Assembly (NCBI GenBank): GCA_028015205.1
Contig: CM051521.1
Span: forward strand, 105,314,513 to 105,378,512
DNA length: 64,000 bases
Origin: Mytilisepta virgata
Lineage: Eukaryota > Mollusca > Bivalvia > Mytilida > Mytilidae
Direction of reading: 5' to 3'
The notes below the pieces were generated by a model. The model was not told where the DNA came from, searched no databases, and was given only the letters and a program-made list of their open reading frames with translations. Position numbers and translations under genes: made by a program. Positions 45,590 to 58,324 of the stretch are shown here, piece by piece (the stretch's first letter is position 1; each line of letters starts with the position of its first letter).

Positions 45590-46790
45590 TATCCCCAAAC
45601 TTCGAATGAAGTTCGGAGATATTTGTAATCGGTCTGTTTGACCGACCGTCTGTCCGTTTGCCTGTCTGTCCGTCCGTTAGATAATCTTGTCTCCAGAACT
45701 CCTCGTTCATTTTTAACTTCATGCATATAATTTCTATACAGTATTGTCACAAACTGTATGTAGATATGCAATAAGGTTTTAGAATTTTGATTTTCAAAAA
45801 TTGGGGCGCACAGGGGTCGAATTTCGAAAATTGGAAATTTAACCTTGTGACCTAAACTCCTCATTCCATTCTCATTTTATGCTTTTAATTTCTATACAGG
45901 TTTATCACATACTGTATGTAGATGCTCAATAAGGTTTTTCGAATTTTGATTTTTTTAAAATTGGAGTCCACATGGGTCGAATTTCAAAAATTGGAAGTTT
46001 GAGCTTGTAACCTAAACTCCTCATACATTTTTCATTTTATGCTTTAATTTCTATACAGGATTGTAAAAAAAACTGTATGTAGATGCGCAATATGATTTAA
46101 GAATTTTGATTTACAAAAATTGGGGCCTACAGGGGTCGAATTTAGAAAATTGGAATTTAAGCCTGTGACCTAAATTCATTCATTTTTCACGTCATGCATT
46201 TAATTTCTATACAATAGTGTCACATACTATATGTAGATGCGCAATAAGGTTTAGAATTTTGATTTTTCAAAAATTGGAGCCGACAGGGGTCGAATTTCGA
46301 AAACAGGAAATTTAAACTAAACTTCCATTCTCTATTCTATCCTTATTAATTTCTCATTTTATGCTTTTAATTTCTATACAGTATTGTCACATACTGTACG
46401 TAGATGAGCAATAAGGTTTTAGAATTTTAATTTTTTCACTTGAGGCCCACATGGGTTGTATTTTGGAAATAATGAATGTAAGCTTGTGCCTTAAACGCCT
46501 CTTTCATTTTTAATTTAGATTTAGCAAATTTATTTGTATATAATATTGTTCTTTATTTTCTGTAGATGTTTGAAAAGGTTTTTAATTTTGAAAATCTGTT
46601 AAAGGATCAAATTTTGGGACCGAAAATGGTGAACTTGCTAATTTTGATTTGTCTCTGGAAAAACCCATTCATTTGTTTATAATATTGTTCTTCATTATGT
46701 TTAGATGTGCAATAAGGTTTTCAATTTTGAAATTTTATTCATGGTTCCAATTTTAAGTCTGAAATTCTGAAATTGCTATTTTTTACTATT
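45590..46790 (+). repeat. ~158-bp degenerate tandem array (T4)
   Basis: Seven to eight diverged units are phased by 'gtagatgcgcaataaggttt' variants at about 45769, 45927, 46088, 46242, 46409, 46571 and 46710. Each also carries 'ctcattcatttt(t)cattttatgc', 'tttctatacagtattgtcac' and 'gggtcgaatttcgaaaattgg'. The array opens with a small hairpin (CCCCAAACTTC-GAATGAAGTTCGG) and a run of GTCTGTCCGTC words. It faces the T3 units. A poly-T run at 46798-46818 ends it. Confidence 0.75.
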
Positions 46791-46919
46791 AATTGTTTTT
46801 TTTTTTTTTTTTTTTTTGACTTGCGGGTATGGACATCGTTTCTGATGGCACCAATTTATAGTTTGTTATATGGATGTAATCACCATACAAGTTAAAACCT
46901 ATACTAACTAAGCTGTACA

Positions 46920-47560
46920 TAATTATCCACGCACTTTAAAATAAAATTCGGAATATTGTTATTGCCCACGTCTGTCTGTGTGTCTGTCCCTCCATCACAT
47001 TTTCTTGTGACATAAACTCATCGTCAGTATCATTCAATAAGGTTTTAGAATTTTGATTGTCTAAACTTGGGGCCCAAAGGGGTCGAATTTCGAAAATTGT
47101 GAATTTAAGCTTTTGACGAACTTATTTCTATACAGTATTATCATACACTATATTTAAATGTGAATTTGATTGTTACCTGCATCGTCGCGTCACTCCATCT
47201 GTCCGTCACAGAATAGGGTACCTACTTTGCGTATTCCAAACTCCAACACCATAAACCCGGCATTTCTGACAATTTGCACACTTCTTCTGGACACATTGAA
47301 GATGTGAATCTCCCCCTTTGGAGTGATCTGAGTAAAATTGTCAATTTATCATTTGTTGAAATTAGTTTATATTTAGACACATCAGGTTTTTAAGGGTACC
47401 TAGAATCTGAATCCCCAACACCTTTCACCTTGCATTTCTGAAATTTGCACAGTTATCGTAACCACATTGTAGATGTGCGCTTCCCCTTTTGGGGTGATTT
47501 GAGAAAAATATGTTAAATTTATCCTTTGTTGAACCTACTCATTTTAGGCACATCATATTT
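46920..47560 (+). repeat. Further degenerate units (T5 single, T6 pair)
   Basis: 47020-47160 is one more T4-like unit behind a GTCTGTCTG run. At 47190-47560 a GTCCGTC word is followed by two units about 173 bp apart, recognised by 'catttctgacaatttgcaca' and 'ccccctttggagtgatctga' variants. Confidence 0.55.
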
Positions 47561-49820
47561 GAATATCAATATGTGAAACATTGAATTTCAATGAACTTTA
47601 TTTTTACGGCATTCACAACCTCCCTAACTAACAATTCCCCTTTTTACATTGGTAGTGGGGGAAAAACTGTTCAGCGACATCTGTCACACCGTTGTCTACA
47701 TTACAGCCACCATAATCATTCACGCTAATAACAAATTCATTGATGTTTCTCCTGGTCAGTTAGGCTATTATCAGCTGAAGGAATTGATAAAATTACATTT
47801 TTGATCAATTTCACTGAAGATGAAACCAGTATTTTGGTAAATTTTATACAAGTAGCAACATGTATAGGGTAACTTTTACACATCATATACATTGTACAGA
47901 CTTTACAGGCGTTCTGAATCTGAATTTAACATGGTAATGAGTTTATAACACCCATGGTGGTCGTGTGTTCTCATATGAGCAACAGACAATACTCTAAGAA
48001 TAGTACTAAATGATCCCGATAACTGGTGTTCAAATTTACCTTTATACACGAAGTGACAATCTATTGAGCCCACCCTTGTATGGAAGTTTCTTTATGGATT
48101 CGTAAATATTCTTTTATAATAAAGATCAATCTTCTAAGTGACTATCATTTTCGAATAGATGACCATTTCTATACCGGACAATTGACATTTTATGATTTTT
48201 TATTGACCAGCATGAAAGTTATTGACATTTAATTATCAAAAACCTACTATTTAATGACCAACGAAGGAAGACTACAATTTGCTATTCTAAGTATAGAAGG
48301 GCCTATCAAACAGAATTATACCTCAGTAATCTTCTCAGTAACTTAAATTTAAAACAGCATTATTGAAACAATAACTATTCCATAATACCAATTTTGCTGC
48401 ACAAGATGTGCACATTTCTTTGACTTACGACAAATCAGTTTTCCTTAAATGTTGAAAAAAAACAGAAATCCATAGATTTTGAAGATCAAATTTACAAATG
48501 CCAAAATGGCCAAAATGGTAAAATCAAAATCATGAAAGGACAGAGTATGATTATTCATGTTATTGTTTTAATTGTTTTCCACAAAAATTGTGTGATAATT
48601 TTATCCACAAAATGTTATTAAAGTAGGGATCCACCGAATTCCATAAGCATTGCACAGCAAAAAATCTCAGAAAACATCTTATCTGTTGAATCTAAATGAT
48701 AGATAATCTTCATTAACAGCTGATTAAAGTTTCTCTGGTGTTGAGACATTTAGGATCCAAACGTGATAAGAAATATTGTGTAATTGTGTAGTTTTGAAGC
48801 GATTGAGTCAAATTTGGTATCAAAGAATATACTAAATTAAATACTACCTAGTATTGCAGAATAGATTTTTGCCAAACATTCGATCTTCTTAGCCAATAAA
48901 TTTCGGAAAAAAATCATAACTATCACATCCAATATCAGCCGGAATCCATCATATTTTATAATACTGATCATTTATAATTTATTATTATAATATATTACGC
49001 CATAAATTGAGCTTGTCCGTTCGTGGAACGTGATATTTATTTTGACAGAAACCATTAATCTTAAGCAGTAAACATGCAAAAATAGTCCAAGCATTTTCAT
49101 ATTATTGCGCAATATGGAATCCGATTTTTGAATCTTAAAAAATCGACCGAATAACAATGGAAAGAAATAATGTGGATGAATTTATAGAGTCTATCCGAGG
49201 ACATTTTCAAATGGACGGATGAGTGTTGGTTTATCCAAGTTATTAATGAATGATTGTTGAATAAGTCTGTTTTGTACAAGACGTACGTATTGACTCGAAT
49301 TTTTAAGCTGCTTGCACAAATAAGAGCCTAGAGGAAAGTTTGTAATCTCACATGACTTTCAGTAAAACAAACGTTTGCTCTTGAAAAAAATGTGCTATCA
49401 ATTTATGCTACATGTACATTTTTTTTCTTTACAAGTTATAACTTGTAAAAAAATATGTTTAAATTATTCCCTGTACAGATATTTAATGTATTCGAGAAAC
49501 ATTTTGATTATTCAATTAATATCCTTAAATAGGTAGTAAAGGTTAAAAATACTATATATTTTTTTTAATTACATCTGAGGTTGTTTTAATAGCCTGAAAA
49601 AAACTACAGTTTAAGTGACACTGTAGTTATCTGTTTTAAGTGCACTGTGTTCATCCAGAGTGAGAAAATGATTTAAATCAATGTATGAAAACGAATTTTA
49701 TTATAAAAAAAAGATCGTAGTTTAATCACACTGTACACTTTACGCTGTCAAACAAAAATAACATTTACTGGAAAATCAAACTATATACATTAAGTGTTTC
49801 TATACTTGTGGGACTTTTTG
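47561..49820. other. Downstream region of gene B, no feature
   Basis: No gene-like frame, splice-flanked exon or clear repeat was recognised. AT-rich throughout. Confidence 0.3.
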
Positions 49821-49821
49821 G

Positions 49822-49827
49822 TTTATT
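49822..49827 (-). terminator. Polyadenylation signal of secreted gene B
   Basis: AATAAA on the minus strand, about 90 bases after the stop codon of gene B. Canonical hexamer at a normal distance. Confidence 0.5.
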
Positions 49828-49915
49828 CTTGTTCAAAAAAATCTCTCGTTTTATGTTGTTAGCCGACTTATGAGCAGTAAAACTTATTTTTCTTTTCCTT
49901 TTTCGGCTTCTAGAC

Positions 49916-50116
49916 TTATTTCTTCTTTCCAATAACAGGACCCGGACGTGGACCTACACCAGGAACGGCTCCAGGAATACCGCCCTGAAGAGTTCCAGGA
50001 ATTACACCAGGAACACCGCCTGGAAGAGCACCTGGTACGGTGCCTGGGACAGCACCTATTGTTTGTGGCTGAGTTCCCGGACTTGGTTGATTGCATGCAA
50101 TCTGTGTGCAGGAAGC
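49916..50116 (-). CDS. Secreted gene B, exon 4 (last Cys pair and PG repeats)
   Basis: Acceptor CTTTCAG, 66 codons and a TAA at 49916-49918. Phase 0 entry matches exon 3. It starts ASCTQIAC, supplying the final two cysteines of the VWC-like module, then gives a low-complexity tail with Val/Ile-Pro-Gly repeats (GAVPGTVPGALPGGVPG) and ends basic, GKKK. The elastin-like VPG spacing suggests a flexible extracellular tail. Confidence 0.75.
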   Translation of the reverse strand, partial: ASCTQIACNQPSPGTQPQTIGAVPGTVPGALPGGVPGVIPGTLQGGIPGAVPGVGPRPGPVIGKKK

Positions 50117-50463
50117 CTGAAAGTAGTGAGAAACCCCATTATTTTGTGGAATTCCTGCATCATTTTAAAGTAAGAAGGGTACAAATAATCAATTTTTCTT
50201 TCAAAAATTGCCATTAAATTTTTTTAAGCATTCTGTATTATTTTGGCATCAGGTGTATAATTTGATTTCTGTTATTAAAAATGAAAATAAAAAATAATGA
50301 TGATATAAATTTACTTTCACATGAATCTGTTTCAGAACCTTCATAAGTTTAGCCGTTGACAATAACGTTTTATTAAGAATTACAAACAAAAAGATGTCCA
50401 AGTATTTGTGTTCTGTCATTTTTATTAAAACATAAGGTTTCGTCTGACCAAAATATTTCTCAC

Positions 50464-50558
50464 CTGTCCATTCTGCGTATTACAGGTACATCTGTTACCA
50501 CAGGTATCTATTTGTTTTGCTTGTCCGACTTGAATAAACTGATTTTGTGCTTTGCAAC
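50464..50558 (-). CDS. Secreted gene B, exon 3 (VWC-like half module)
   Basis: Acceptor AAAACAG, 95 nt, donor CAG|GTGAGA. Enters phase 1, leaves phase 0. Contains GCKAQNQFIQVGQ, then TCGNRCTCNTQNGQ. Exactly the same length and cysteine positions as exon A3. Confidence 0.8.
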
Positions 50559-51334
50559 CTGTTTTACAAAATAAATAAAAAATGTCCATATAAAATATGT
50601 TTTAGTAGTAACGCATTTACCTTTAAGATATTTTACTTTATTTAGGAGTACTTTATATATGGTATAAAAATACGAAAATTATTATTATATAATAAAAAAA
50701 TATTTCTTCCGAAAGTAACTTTTGCAAAAGTACTTGATGTAGCAATTTCCCCTAACGCCAGGCGGAGTTGTTTTTTCGGAAGTGATCTAAAAACTGGGAA
50801 TAAAAAATATTTAATAGTACATGTATATATAGGCGATTTGGGTACCAGATGTAATGTTTACAATCGATGATTCCGCCAGCGTTATCTAGAATTGCTACTT
50901 GATGTAAGTAGTTTTTGTGCCCCTTGGATATCTTGGTTCAATGTCCTTCAACTTTTGAATATTTTTGAGGGGAGTTTCTACTAGAAGACTGAGTCCCGTT
51001 GTTGATAAAAATATAGGTTTTTTTAAAGAAAGGACAAGCCAATTTGACCTCTCTGGTTTAATCAGTACTACGTCTCAGCTTTGACTTTTTTCTTTTTCTT
51101 TTTATTTTTATTTTACAAATTTGAATTGATATCTCCAACAATATTTCCACTCCAAGCTATCGCTTGTCCAAGCGTGTTGGACTCCGAATTTATTTGACAA
51201 AAATTGCAGGTTTTTCTGATGAAGATCTGTGGTTTTCTATTGGTAAGCCGGCTTTCTTTATAAATAAAAAATGGGGACCACAATAAAGCTAAAATGAAAG
51301 CCAGCGATCTATAACTGATACATTCGTGTCTTAC
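50559..51334. other. Intron 2 of secreted gene B
   Basis: Contains a degraded plus-oriented SINE copy at its high-coordinate end; otherwise no feature. Confidence 0.5.
51160..51315 (+). mobile_element. Degraded tRNA-SINE fragment
   Basis: In order: 'gtgttggactccgaatt', 'tttgacaaaaattgcagg', 'ggttttctattggtaagccgg' and 'aaagctaaaatgaaagcc', aligning with the body of the SINE at 2997-3267. The tRNA-like head is lost. Confidence 0.55.
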
Positions 51335-51435
51335 CTGGTATACATTGACAAGGGAGTACAGGAATCCAGCTGGGACATATATATGATACACCAATATTAC
51401 TTCTGTAAACACATTGTTGTCCTACTCCACAACCT
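51335..51435 (-). CDS. Secreted gene B, exon 2 (Cys-rich)
   Basis: Acceptor AATTACAG, 101 nt, donor CAG|GTAAGA. The first base completes Arg with exon 1; exits phase 1. Reads GCGVGQQCVYRSNIGVSYIC, then PSWIPVLPCQCIP. The same introns and Cys order as exon A2, with a 4-residue longer loop. Confidence 0.8.
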
Positions 51436-51486
51436 CTGTAATTTAGAATAAGAATAAGAATTTATAACAATACAAGTGAATACATA

Positions 51487-51513
51487 AATAAATAAATAAA
51501 TAAATAAATAAAT
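51487..51513 (+). repeat. (AAAT)n microsatellite
   Basis: About seven AAAT/AATA units in intron 1 of gene B. Confidence 0.8.
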
Positions 51514-51861
51514 GAAATATTGATTCGGTAGTTTGGCTGATAAGCCGAGACTATTCATAAAGCTGACAATGATCAAGCATGATAGGTTCGATTATTACAA
51601 ATATGTAGATAGCTTTGTTACTTTCAGATTCACAAAAAAAAAGGATCGACCATTGTTTCGTTTCACTATTATTACGAATGGAATTTAGGTATCCGAGTTG
51701 TTTTCTATATATATTAATCATAAAATTAAACGATGCAATAATAATCATTTTTTTTAATTTTTATTAAGTCTACCATTATCTAAAGAAAAAATTTTCGTAT
51801 TGAAACGGTATCAGAAGAAAAATTACTCAATTGCTTTTTATGCCATTTACAATATACCCAC

Positions 51862-52232
51862 CTAACATGACAGCTGTTCGGATTCCCAACATTTTGCTGT
51901 AAAAACTGTTGATTTTGAGCGAAATTGTTCACATTATTAAATCCGACTTGGCCCGGAATGATCTGCCCAGGAATTTGTCCAGGTAGAACTTGGCCCGTAA
52001 TTTGTCCTGGAATAACTTGTCCTGGAAATTGATTCTGAATCCCTGGTTGTCCAATTATTCCTTGGTTTGGAAATTGTCCGAATTGTTGTCCAAATTGTTG
52101 GTTTGGAAATTGTTGTCCAAACTGCTGGTTTGGAAATTGTTGTCCAAATTGCTGGTTAGGAAAACCTTGATTAAATCCAGGCTGTGCATTTGAGCCACAG
52201 ATATAAAGCAAGAAAACGAAAAGAGACAACAT
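51862..52232 (-). CDS. Secreted gene B, exon 1: Gln/Asn/Gly/Phe-rich repeat protein
   Basis: Minus-strand first exon of 123 codons plus AG; donor TTAG|GTGGGT (phase 2). Met at 52232 starts a signal peptide (LSLFVFLLYICGSNA) with a likely cut before QPGF. The mature N-terminus has three near-perfect 9-residue repeats (FPNQQFGQQ), then IPGQ-type repeats (GQVIPGQITGQVLPGQIPGQ), then an NQ-rich stretch, ending at SCHV. The four exons together give a protein of about 255 residues with 12 cysteines in the module. It is predicted to be an extracellular structural or matrix protein; tissue and family unknown. Same strand and exon plan as gene A, 8-10 kb away. Confidence 0.85.
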
Positions 52233-52277
52233 GTTTACACGAAAAGTTTAAAGTGGTTGTAGAAATATTGTGAAAAG

Positions 52278-52285
52278 CTTTTATA
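52278..52285 (-). promoter_or_regulatory. TATA box of secreted gene B
   Basis: TATAAAAG on the minus strand, about 46 bases before the start codon. With initiation some 25-30 bases downstream, the 5' UTR would be only about 15-20 bases, typical of short highly expressed secreted-protein genes. Confidence 0.6.
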
Positions 52286-52289
52286 CTAA

Positions 52290-53985
52290 ATTTAGGTAAA
52301 AGGATGTGTAATATGTTTGTATGGGTAGAAACACGTCAGAAATGTCACAAAATGTGTCAATATGATGATTTCACAAATGGACAGTCAGTGATATGTACAT
52401 GATCTATCTAGCCACGAGCATTAAATTAATCATAAAAATTCAGGGTATGTTTTCGTCATATGCAGGTATTTGATCAAGAATTGATGAAATATTGAATTTC
52501 TGTGTAAGGTTATGCATACTTGGTATAATCCATAACACAATTAAGTTGTACATTATACATGTATTTTGGCAACATGAGAAATACTGGAAGTTCTAAATCA
52601 AAAAGGAAGTCCACAACATAAAATGTATATCTCTCAGTTACATGACAATGTATTTTGGTAAAATGTAATGAAATATTATTTTGTTTTAGTGTTTTGTGAT
52701 TGTGTATAATAAAAATAACATCTTATATCTTACTGACTTCAATATTGACAGGTAAAATATCAAAGGGTAAAATCGGATTATGGTTATTTGTATTTTCGAA
52801 AGCTCAAATTCAAAACATTTTATTGATAATTTATTTCCGTTTTTTTTTCATATTAGATATTATATATACATCATATCAAATATATTCATGAATCATAATA
52901 TATTCAAATTATTTAGGTAACATTGATGCTTCATTTTCTATATGTATATAATTTACATTATCTATCGGTAAATATTAAATTGATACATTATGAATATGTA
53001 TATTCTCTAATAAGTAAATAAATTGTATAATTATTTAATAACTAAAAAAAAATGAGAATAACATTTGAGATGACGACAAAAATGTTGATAAACATTGTAA
53101 TATCGTTAAATATTTTAAATCAAAATGTGCGTTACAACAAGGATGTCCTCCGCGTGCTGTCTTTTAATCAGTGATAAATGTGATACGGCTTTATTACACT
53201 CGCAAATCCCGCAAAATTGTAGTTTACTCTATATTTAAAAAAAATCAATGAAATAAAAAAAAATAGATAATTGAAAGGTAAAAAAAAAAGATCATCCTTT
53301 CAAGTAATACCAGATGAAAATACAATACTGAATACAACAACCACAAAATTCTCCAGACTGACCGGGGATTGTATGAATCAAATTTAGTTCAGTTTTAGTG
53401 TAAACATATTTTATTAGTTAATTCAAATTATCATATACAAAAAAAACCAAATACATAAAAAAAAATAAAGTAAAGTGATTCGAAAACAAGTCATAAGGCT
53501 CATATTAATTAGTCTCCCTGTATACCCTGTATATAATGAAAATGGTAATGTAGTATAGCCGTCGGGTGGGCAGCTGAATCTCAATCATAAGTGGATCACT
53601 TAAATCATTCCGGTCAACCTTTTTATAACCTGCCCCTTAGTTCCTGAGCAAACGACAGAAAGTAATTTCTCATATGGTTTCCATGGAAACTTTGAGCAGC
53701 CACAGTTGTCGGGTGAAACCAAAAGTTGATGGTTTGTAGAGAGTATTTCTATCCTCTATCCTGCAAAGTTTCAAAATATTTTATAATGTAGTTTCAGGGT
53801 AGAAGATATTTGAAAAATGGTTCTGGTGGCCATGTTGTTCATCCAACCAGGTGGATCGTTTGTAGAGGTCCTTACATACATCATTCCTACCTAGTTTTGG
53901 ATACAATCCGCCAAGTAATTTCAAAGGAGGAGATCAAAATGTGAAAGGTTTACGGACAACGGATGACATAAGCTCACGTTGCCTA
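52290..53985. other. Upstream flank of gene B and intergenic DNA
   Basis: No gene recognised. AT-rich; degenerate non-coding text near 53570-53950 may be a further diverged array unit. Confidence 0.3.
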
Positions 53986-53989
53986 TAGG

Positions 53990-54315
53990 CCAGCTAGGTG
54001 AAATAGAAGGTTATGGCCCAGACAAGGACATTCCCCCCAAAAAAGGCTATTATTTGACCTAAAGTCAAATGTTGACCATGATGATACGCGACACCAAATC
54101 ATCAAATCTGCATACCCAATATCATGAATCTAACTTAAAGGATAAAAATGTATGGCCCAGACAGCATATTGTCCATAAAGCCTATTATTTGACCTTGAGG
54201 TCAAAGGTCAAGGTCAAATTTTGAACATGATGATACGCGAAACACCGTCTCATCAATTATACGTCTACATACCAAATATCCTTGGTACTTCAAAGTACAA
54301 AAAGTTTTGGCCCGG
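53990..54315 (+). repeat. Degenerate ~150-bp tandem array (T7)
   Basis: Two to three units phased by 'atggcccagaca' variants at about 54013, 54152 and 54308, each with 'attatttgacct(t/a)', 'aaggtcaaggtcaaat'-like text and 'gatgatacgcga(a)acacc'. Confidence 0.6.
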
Positions 54316-54604
54316 ACAGGATTGTATGAGAAGAAAAAGAAGAAACGCTACTAAAACAATATGTCTCTCTTCTGCGAAGGGGAACATAATAAGTACGGTA
54401 AATATTTTCAGTGTTTACATTCTCCTGGGTGAAAGAAGTGGTATTATTCCGCTTTATATATTAATTCAAAGCAATGTACGTATTTTATTGGTTGAGACTC
54501 TCCCACGTGATATTGAACAAAACATCGTGTTTCCCTCTAAGATTCTTGTTTCACCATCATATCCCAGTTATTCGAAATGCTTAAAGATTTTAGTGGAATA
54601 AATC

Positions 54605-54705
54605 ATTAATTTCCCTTGCATTAGTGAAATATGAAAATTTGTTCACCCTCGGGCGAACAAATCTTCATATTTCTCTAAAGCAAGGGAAATAAATGAATAA
54701 TATGC
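54605..54705. repeat. Palindromic hairpin of ~95 bp
   Basis: The left arm 'tttcccttgcattagtgaaa', 'tatgaaaatttgttc' pairs with the right arm 'gaacaaatcttcata', 'tttctctaaagcaagggaaa' around a 'accctcgggc' centre. Arms are about 40 bp with a few mismatches, consistent with a foldback MITE. Confidence 0.65.
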
Positions 54706-57700
54706 ATTCCCTTAAGAAATTTCCATTAAATTTTGGGGGGAATGGGGGGGGGGGGGGGTGGGTGTTGGGAACCCGATCTTTAATTTTTTTCACGGCATAC
54801 ACGAACCAAACGTTTTTTCATAATATAGCATTATTTAATGTCAATTCAATACTATTTTTTTAGCATATTTTTAAGCTTGCATACCTTTTTGCCAAATTTT
54901 GTGGCCCAATTTTTTCAAATTCCTTTGTTGCCTCCCCCACTCCTAAGAATTATATAGTTGTTCCCCCAGTTTTTAAAGAATATGATAGATTGCTCAGAGA
55001 ATACTTTAGTTCTAAGTGATATATTACTTGTTTAAAGTCACAATTTACACTAAAAACCTATATTCAAGCGATCCTGAAAAAATTTTCGCGGCATACGTGA
55101 GCCAAACTTTTTTTTCAAAACATACAAATGTGTATCTGGATCCTCAAAGAATATTTTATTTCAGTTCCAATATTTTGCCAATTACTTGTTTCAGATAAAT
55201 ATATTCACTTAAAGCTAGTAATTTACGTTCATGTTTTAGCTGCGCCAAAGTTAAATTTGATAATAATTAAACTCATTACTTGCGAAAGATTTTCCGTCTC
55301 CATAATACAAAACATATATGTAACACAGTAAAGTACCGTTCAATAATAACATAAAGTCTTTATAATAAAATTATCATCAAACAATAAGAATTATCGTTAT
55401 TATCAAGGGCGTATATTAGTTATACGTCCTTGTTATTATCAAAACATGTATATCTCAAATTTATAATTATGACAATATTAATTTGAATGCATGAATAGTT
55501 CCAATTTGTATTTTAAAGTTTTTTATTCATTTATTTGATGTAAAATAGAAAGGGTAACCATTGGTTGCATGAAAAGTTGAACTCGGTGAAAGTAATACAA
55601 GTCTGGTAAAATAGCATTCCTGAAAAGAAATGAATTCTAAATGTTAGATAGTTTCTAACGCGGAAGGTTTTACTTGTGACAAGTTAATTTTCCAGGATGT
55701 CATTCCTTGAGGTTTTTACACCTAGATGACATATTTTAAAAACATATTTATAGTTAAATGCTGTGATACACACTCGCAATATGTAGTCTATTGAACCAAA
55801 GTAGAATTTATTGCCAGTATTAATAAATACATGTAGATATTAGTAGCAAATAACACCTTTTTATTAGAATATCATATGAATTTTAAATGTCGTGATTTGT
55901 TTTCTACGACTACCAGAGTGTTCGAATTAACCAATAATACGATTAGAATATGCATATTTAAACTTTTGTTTATACATTGAACAAATTATTCTTTCTTTTC
56001 ATGATGCTGGTCTTTTAAGGATGTACAGCTCTGAGGGGCCAAAAATTTCTAATATTAAACTTTTTTCTTAACCTGATTTTTGGGTTTATATGACAGTAAG
56101 AAAGTAATACATGAAGAAAAATCATATGGTGGTGGACTTCTTTTTTTGCTACAGTCATTTGAAAGTACCCCATTTTTTATGATTTTCCCATTTTTCATGA
56201 ATTTTTACCCATTTTGGGCTATTATCATGAAAAAAAATCACAGTTCCACTATTAAATTTTTTTAATACTTTCCCTAAAGATGAAGTGGACCAATCTGAAT
56301 AAATTTAACTTAAAAAAAAACTATAGGTACGTATTAATATAAGAAAGTTTTATAAAATTTTATTGTTTTTTCGTGTCAAAATGACCATGCAGTCAATTTT
56401 GTAAATTTGGGGTTTTTCTCATTTTTTTTAGAACAAAGAGCATATAATTTCAACTTCTTTGTTATAAATGATTGAAAAAATACATATTAAAGAATTTTAA
56501 AAAGAAAATATTGATATGGGATGTACATATTTTTGGTAAAAACATTTCTTTGTTCCCCTCACTCATTTTCTCAACATTTTGGCTGATGACACTGACCAGA
56601 TTGGTTAAAAAATTTGAAAATTTTATTACTCAAAAACTACTTATTGTAAGTACACAATTTTTTCAAAGAGTTTAGTTGGATTATAATATTTTTTGAATTC
56701 ATTAATATTTCCCACTTGTATCACATGTTGTGGAAATAATTCCCGAACGAGATTTCAACGGGACTGAAACATTAGAAGAATACATCCTTGAGAGTTAGTT
56801 CCCTAACTACAATAATTTATGATCTTTTTAAATCAAAGCAATAACATTACGATGACAGAAAATCTATCATAAATATACTAATATTATGATTTTATTTGTA
56901 ATATAATAACGTGGTGTCATCACATGATAAACATTATCATTAGATTTCTGTAAATCTTTATTTGTGTTCCGAATTTTAATTATTAGCTAATAAATAATAT
57001 CTACTTATCGATCAATTGACGACTATGTCAGTCTGGTATTTGACGGAATGTTTAGATAACTAATACTAATTAGTGACCTAATTTACCAAAACTAGTATTT
57101 TACGTAACATAGGAGTCATTGAAACTACATCCGACATAATCTGTAGTTTGATCAACGAGTTAGATCATCAATTCAATATCAGACAAATATAAACAGATTT
57201 TGTGAGTGTTGTGGGATCCTAAACTGTTTATTTATTTTAATCTAGGACTGAGTAAAACCAACGCTGAGAGACTCAAAGTCTCCTACTAGTATTCATGTAT
57301 TTTGTGGTAAAAATGTACTGTAAAAAATAAGTGTGAATTTTCTAGTTTTTTCGTTATAGTATAAAATAAATTTGAACAAGAGCCCACAACCACCTGCACG
57401 AAACAAGCATTGGTTCCGAAAAAATATTCCGTACTTCAACCACAAATCCCAAATTTATGACACGACAGTCTGTGTTACTACAAGTTTACTATAAAAATCC
57501 CAAAACAGAATTAACCACAAAAAGGAAAAAGAAAAATACGAAACCACACAATAAACAAACCCTTATTAACAGCAGAAAATAAAACAACATAAAACTATGA
57601 TCAATAAATATTTAATATAATGAAGAGGAAGTATATAAGACGTTACAAAATTATTTTTTATTATTACTTTATGGTTAATAATTACTTGTAAAACAAACGG

Positions 57701-57785
57701 AAAATAACGAAGAACGTCCTTTGTACAAATATAGATGATGTTTATCTAACAACTATAAATCATTGGTGGTAATTCCAAATAAAAC
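54706..57785. other. Intergenic, no gene recognised
   Basis: Contains a poly-G-rich stretch at about 54735-54765, a 12-bp-arm hairpin at 55404-55432 (CAAGGGCGTATA ... TATACGTCCTTG) and otherwise only AT-rich unique-looking sequence. Confidence 0.35.
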
Positions 57786-57787
57786 TA

Positions 57788-58070
57788 GGGAGCAACCATT
57801 TGATTTTTATGGGAGGCTAGGATCAAATTTCAAAAAAGGCAGGACTGGGGTTTTGGCAAAATAAAAAAACAGGATCGCTTTAGGTGTGAAAAAAAATTCA
57901 GGACCTGTGTCAATCGGGAATTTTTTGGGCCTATATGAAAATAAAAATTAAGGTTGCAATAGCGGACGAAAAAAAAAAAATCCAGGACCAAAATTTCGAC
58001 GAAAAAAATATGCAAGATCAAACATTTGATCCTAAACCCATATGGCCATAAAAAATCAAATGGTTGCCCC
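57788..58070. mobile_element. MITE with GGAGCAACCATTTGATTTTT termini, copy 2
   Basis: GGGAGCAACCATTTGATTTT at the left and AAAATCAAATGGTTGCCCC at the right. 283 bp, purine-rich interior with 'aggaccaaaatttcgacga'. Inverted relative to the pyrimidine-rich copy at 37079-37310. Confidence 0.75.
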
Positions 58071-58324
58071 TTGTTCCCGTAAAGATTACAAAAGTGAAGA
58101 GAATTGCAATGCGGACATGTGCCCACCGATCACAACAAGCTAGAACGATTGATAAATAGCTACAAAGTGAACAACACAAAGGTTTAGCGATGAACTTGAC
58201 ACCATATTAGGAAAGGACGCAACAGATGAGATATAATTGCTGTTAAATTTTAGCAAGTTTAATTTGTATGCATGCTAACCTTTACACTACAAACTGACGT
58301 CCTCATATAACTTCATCCTCTGGT

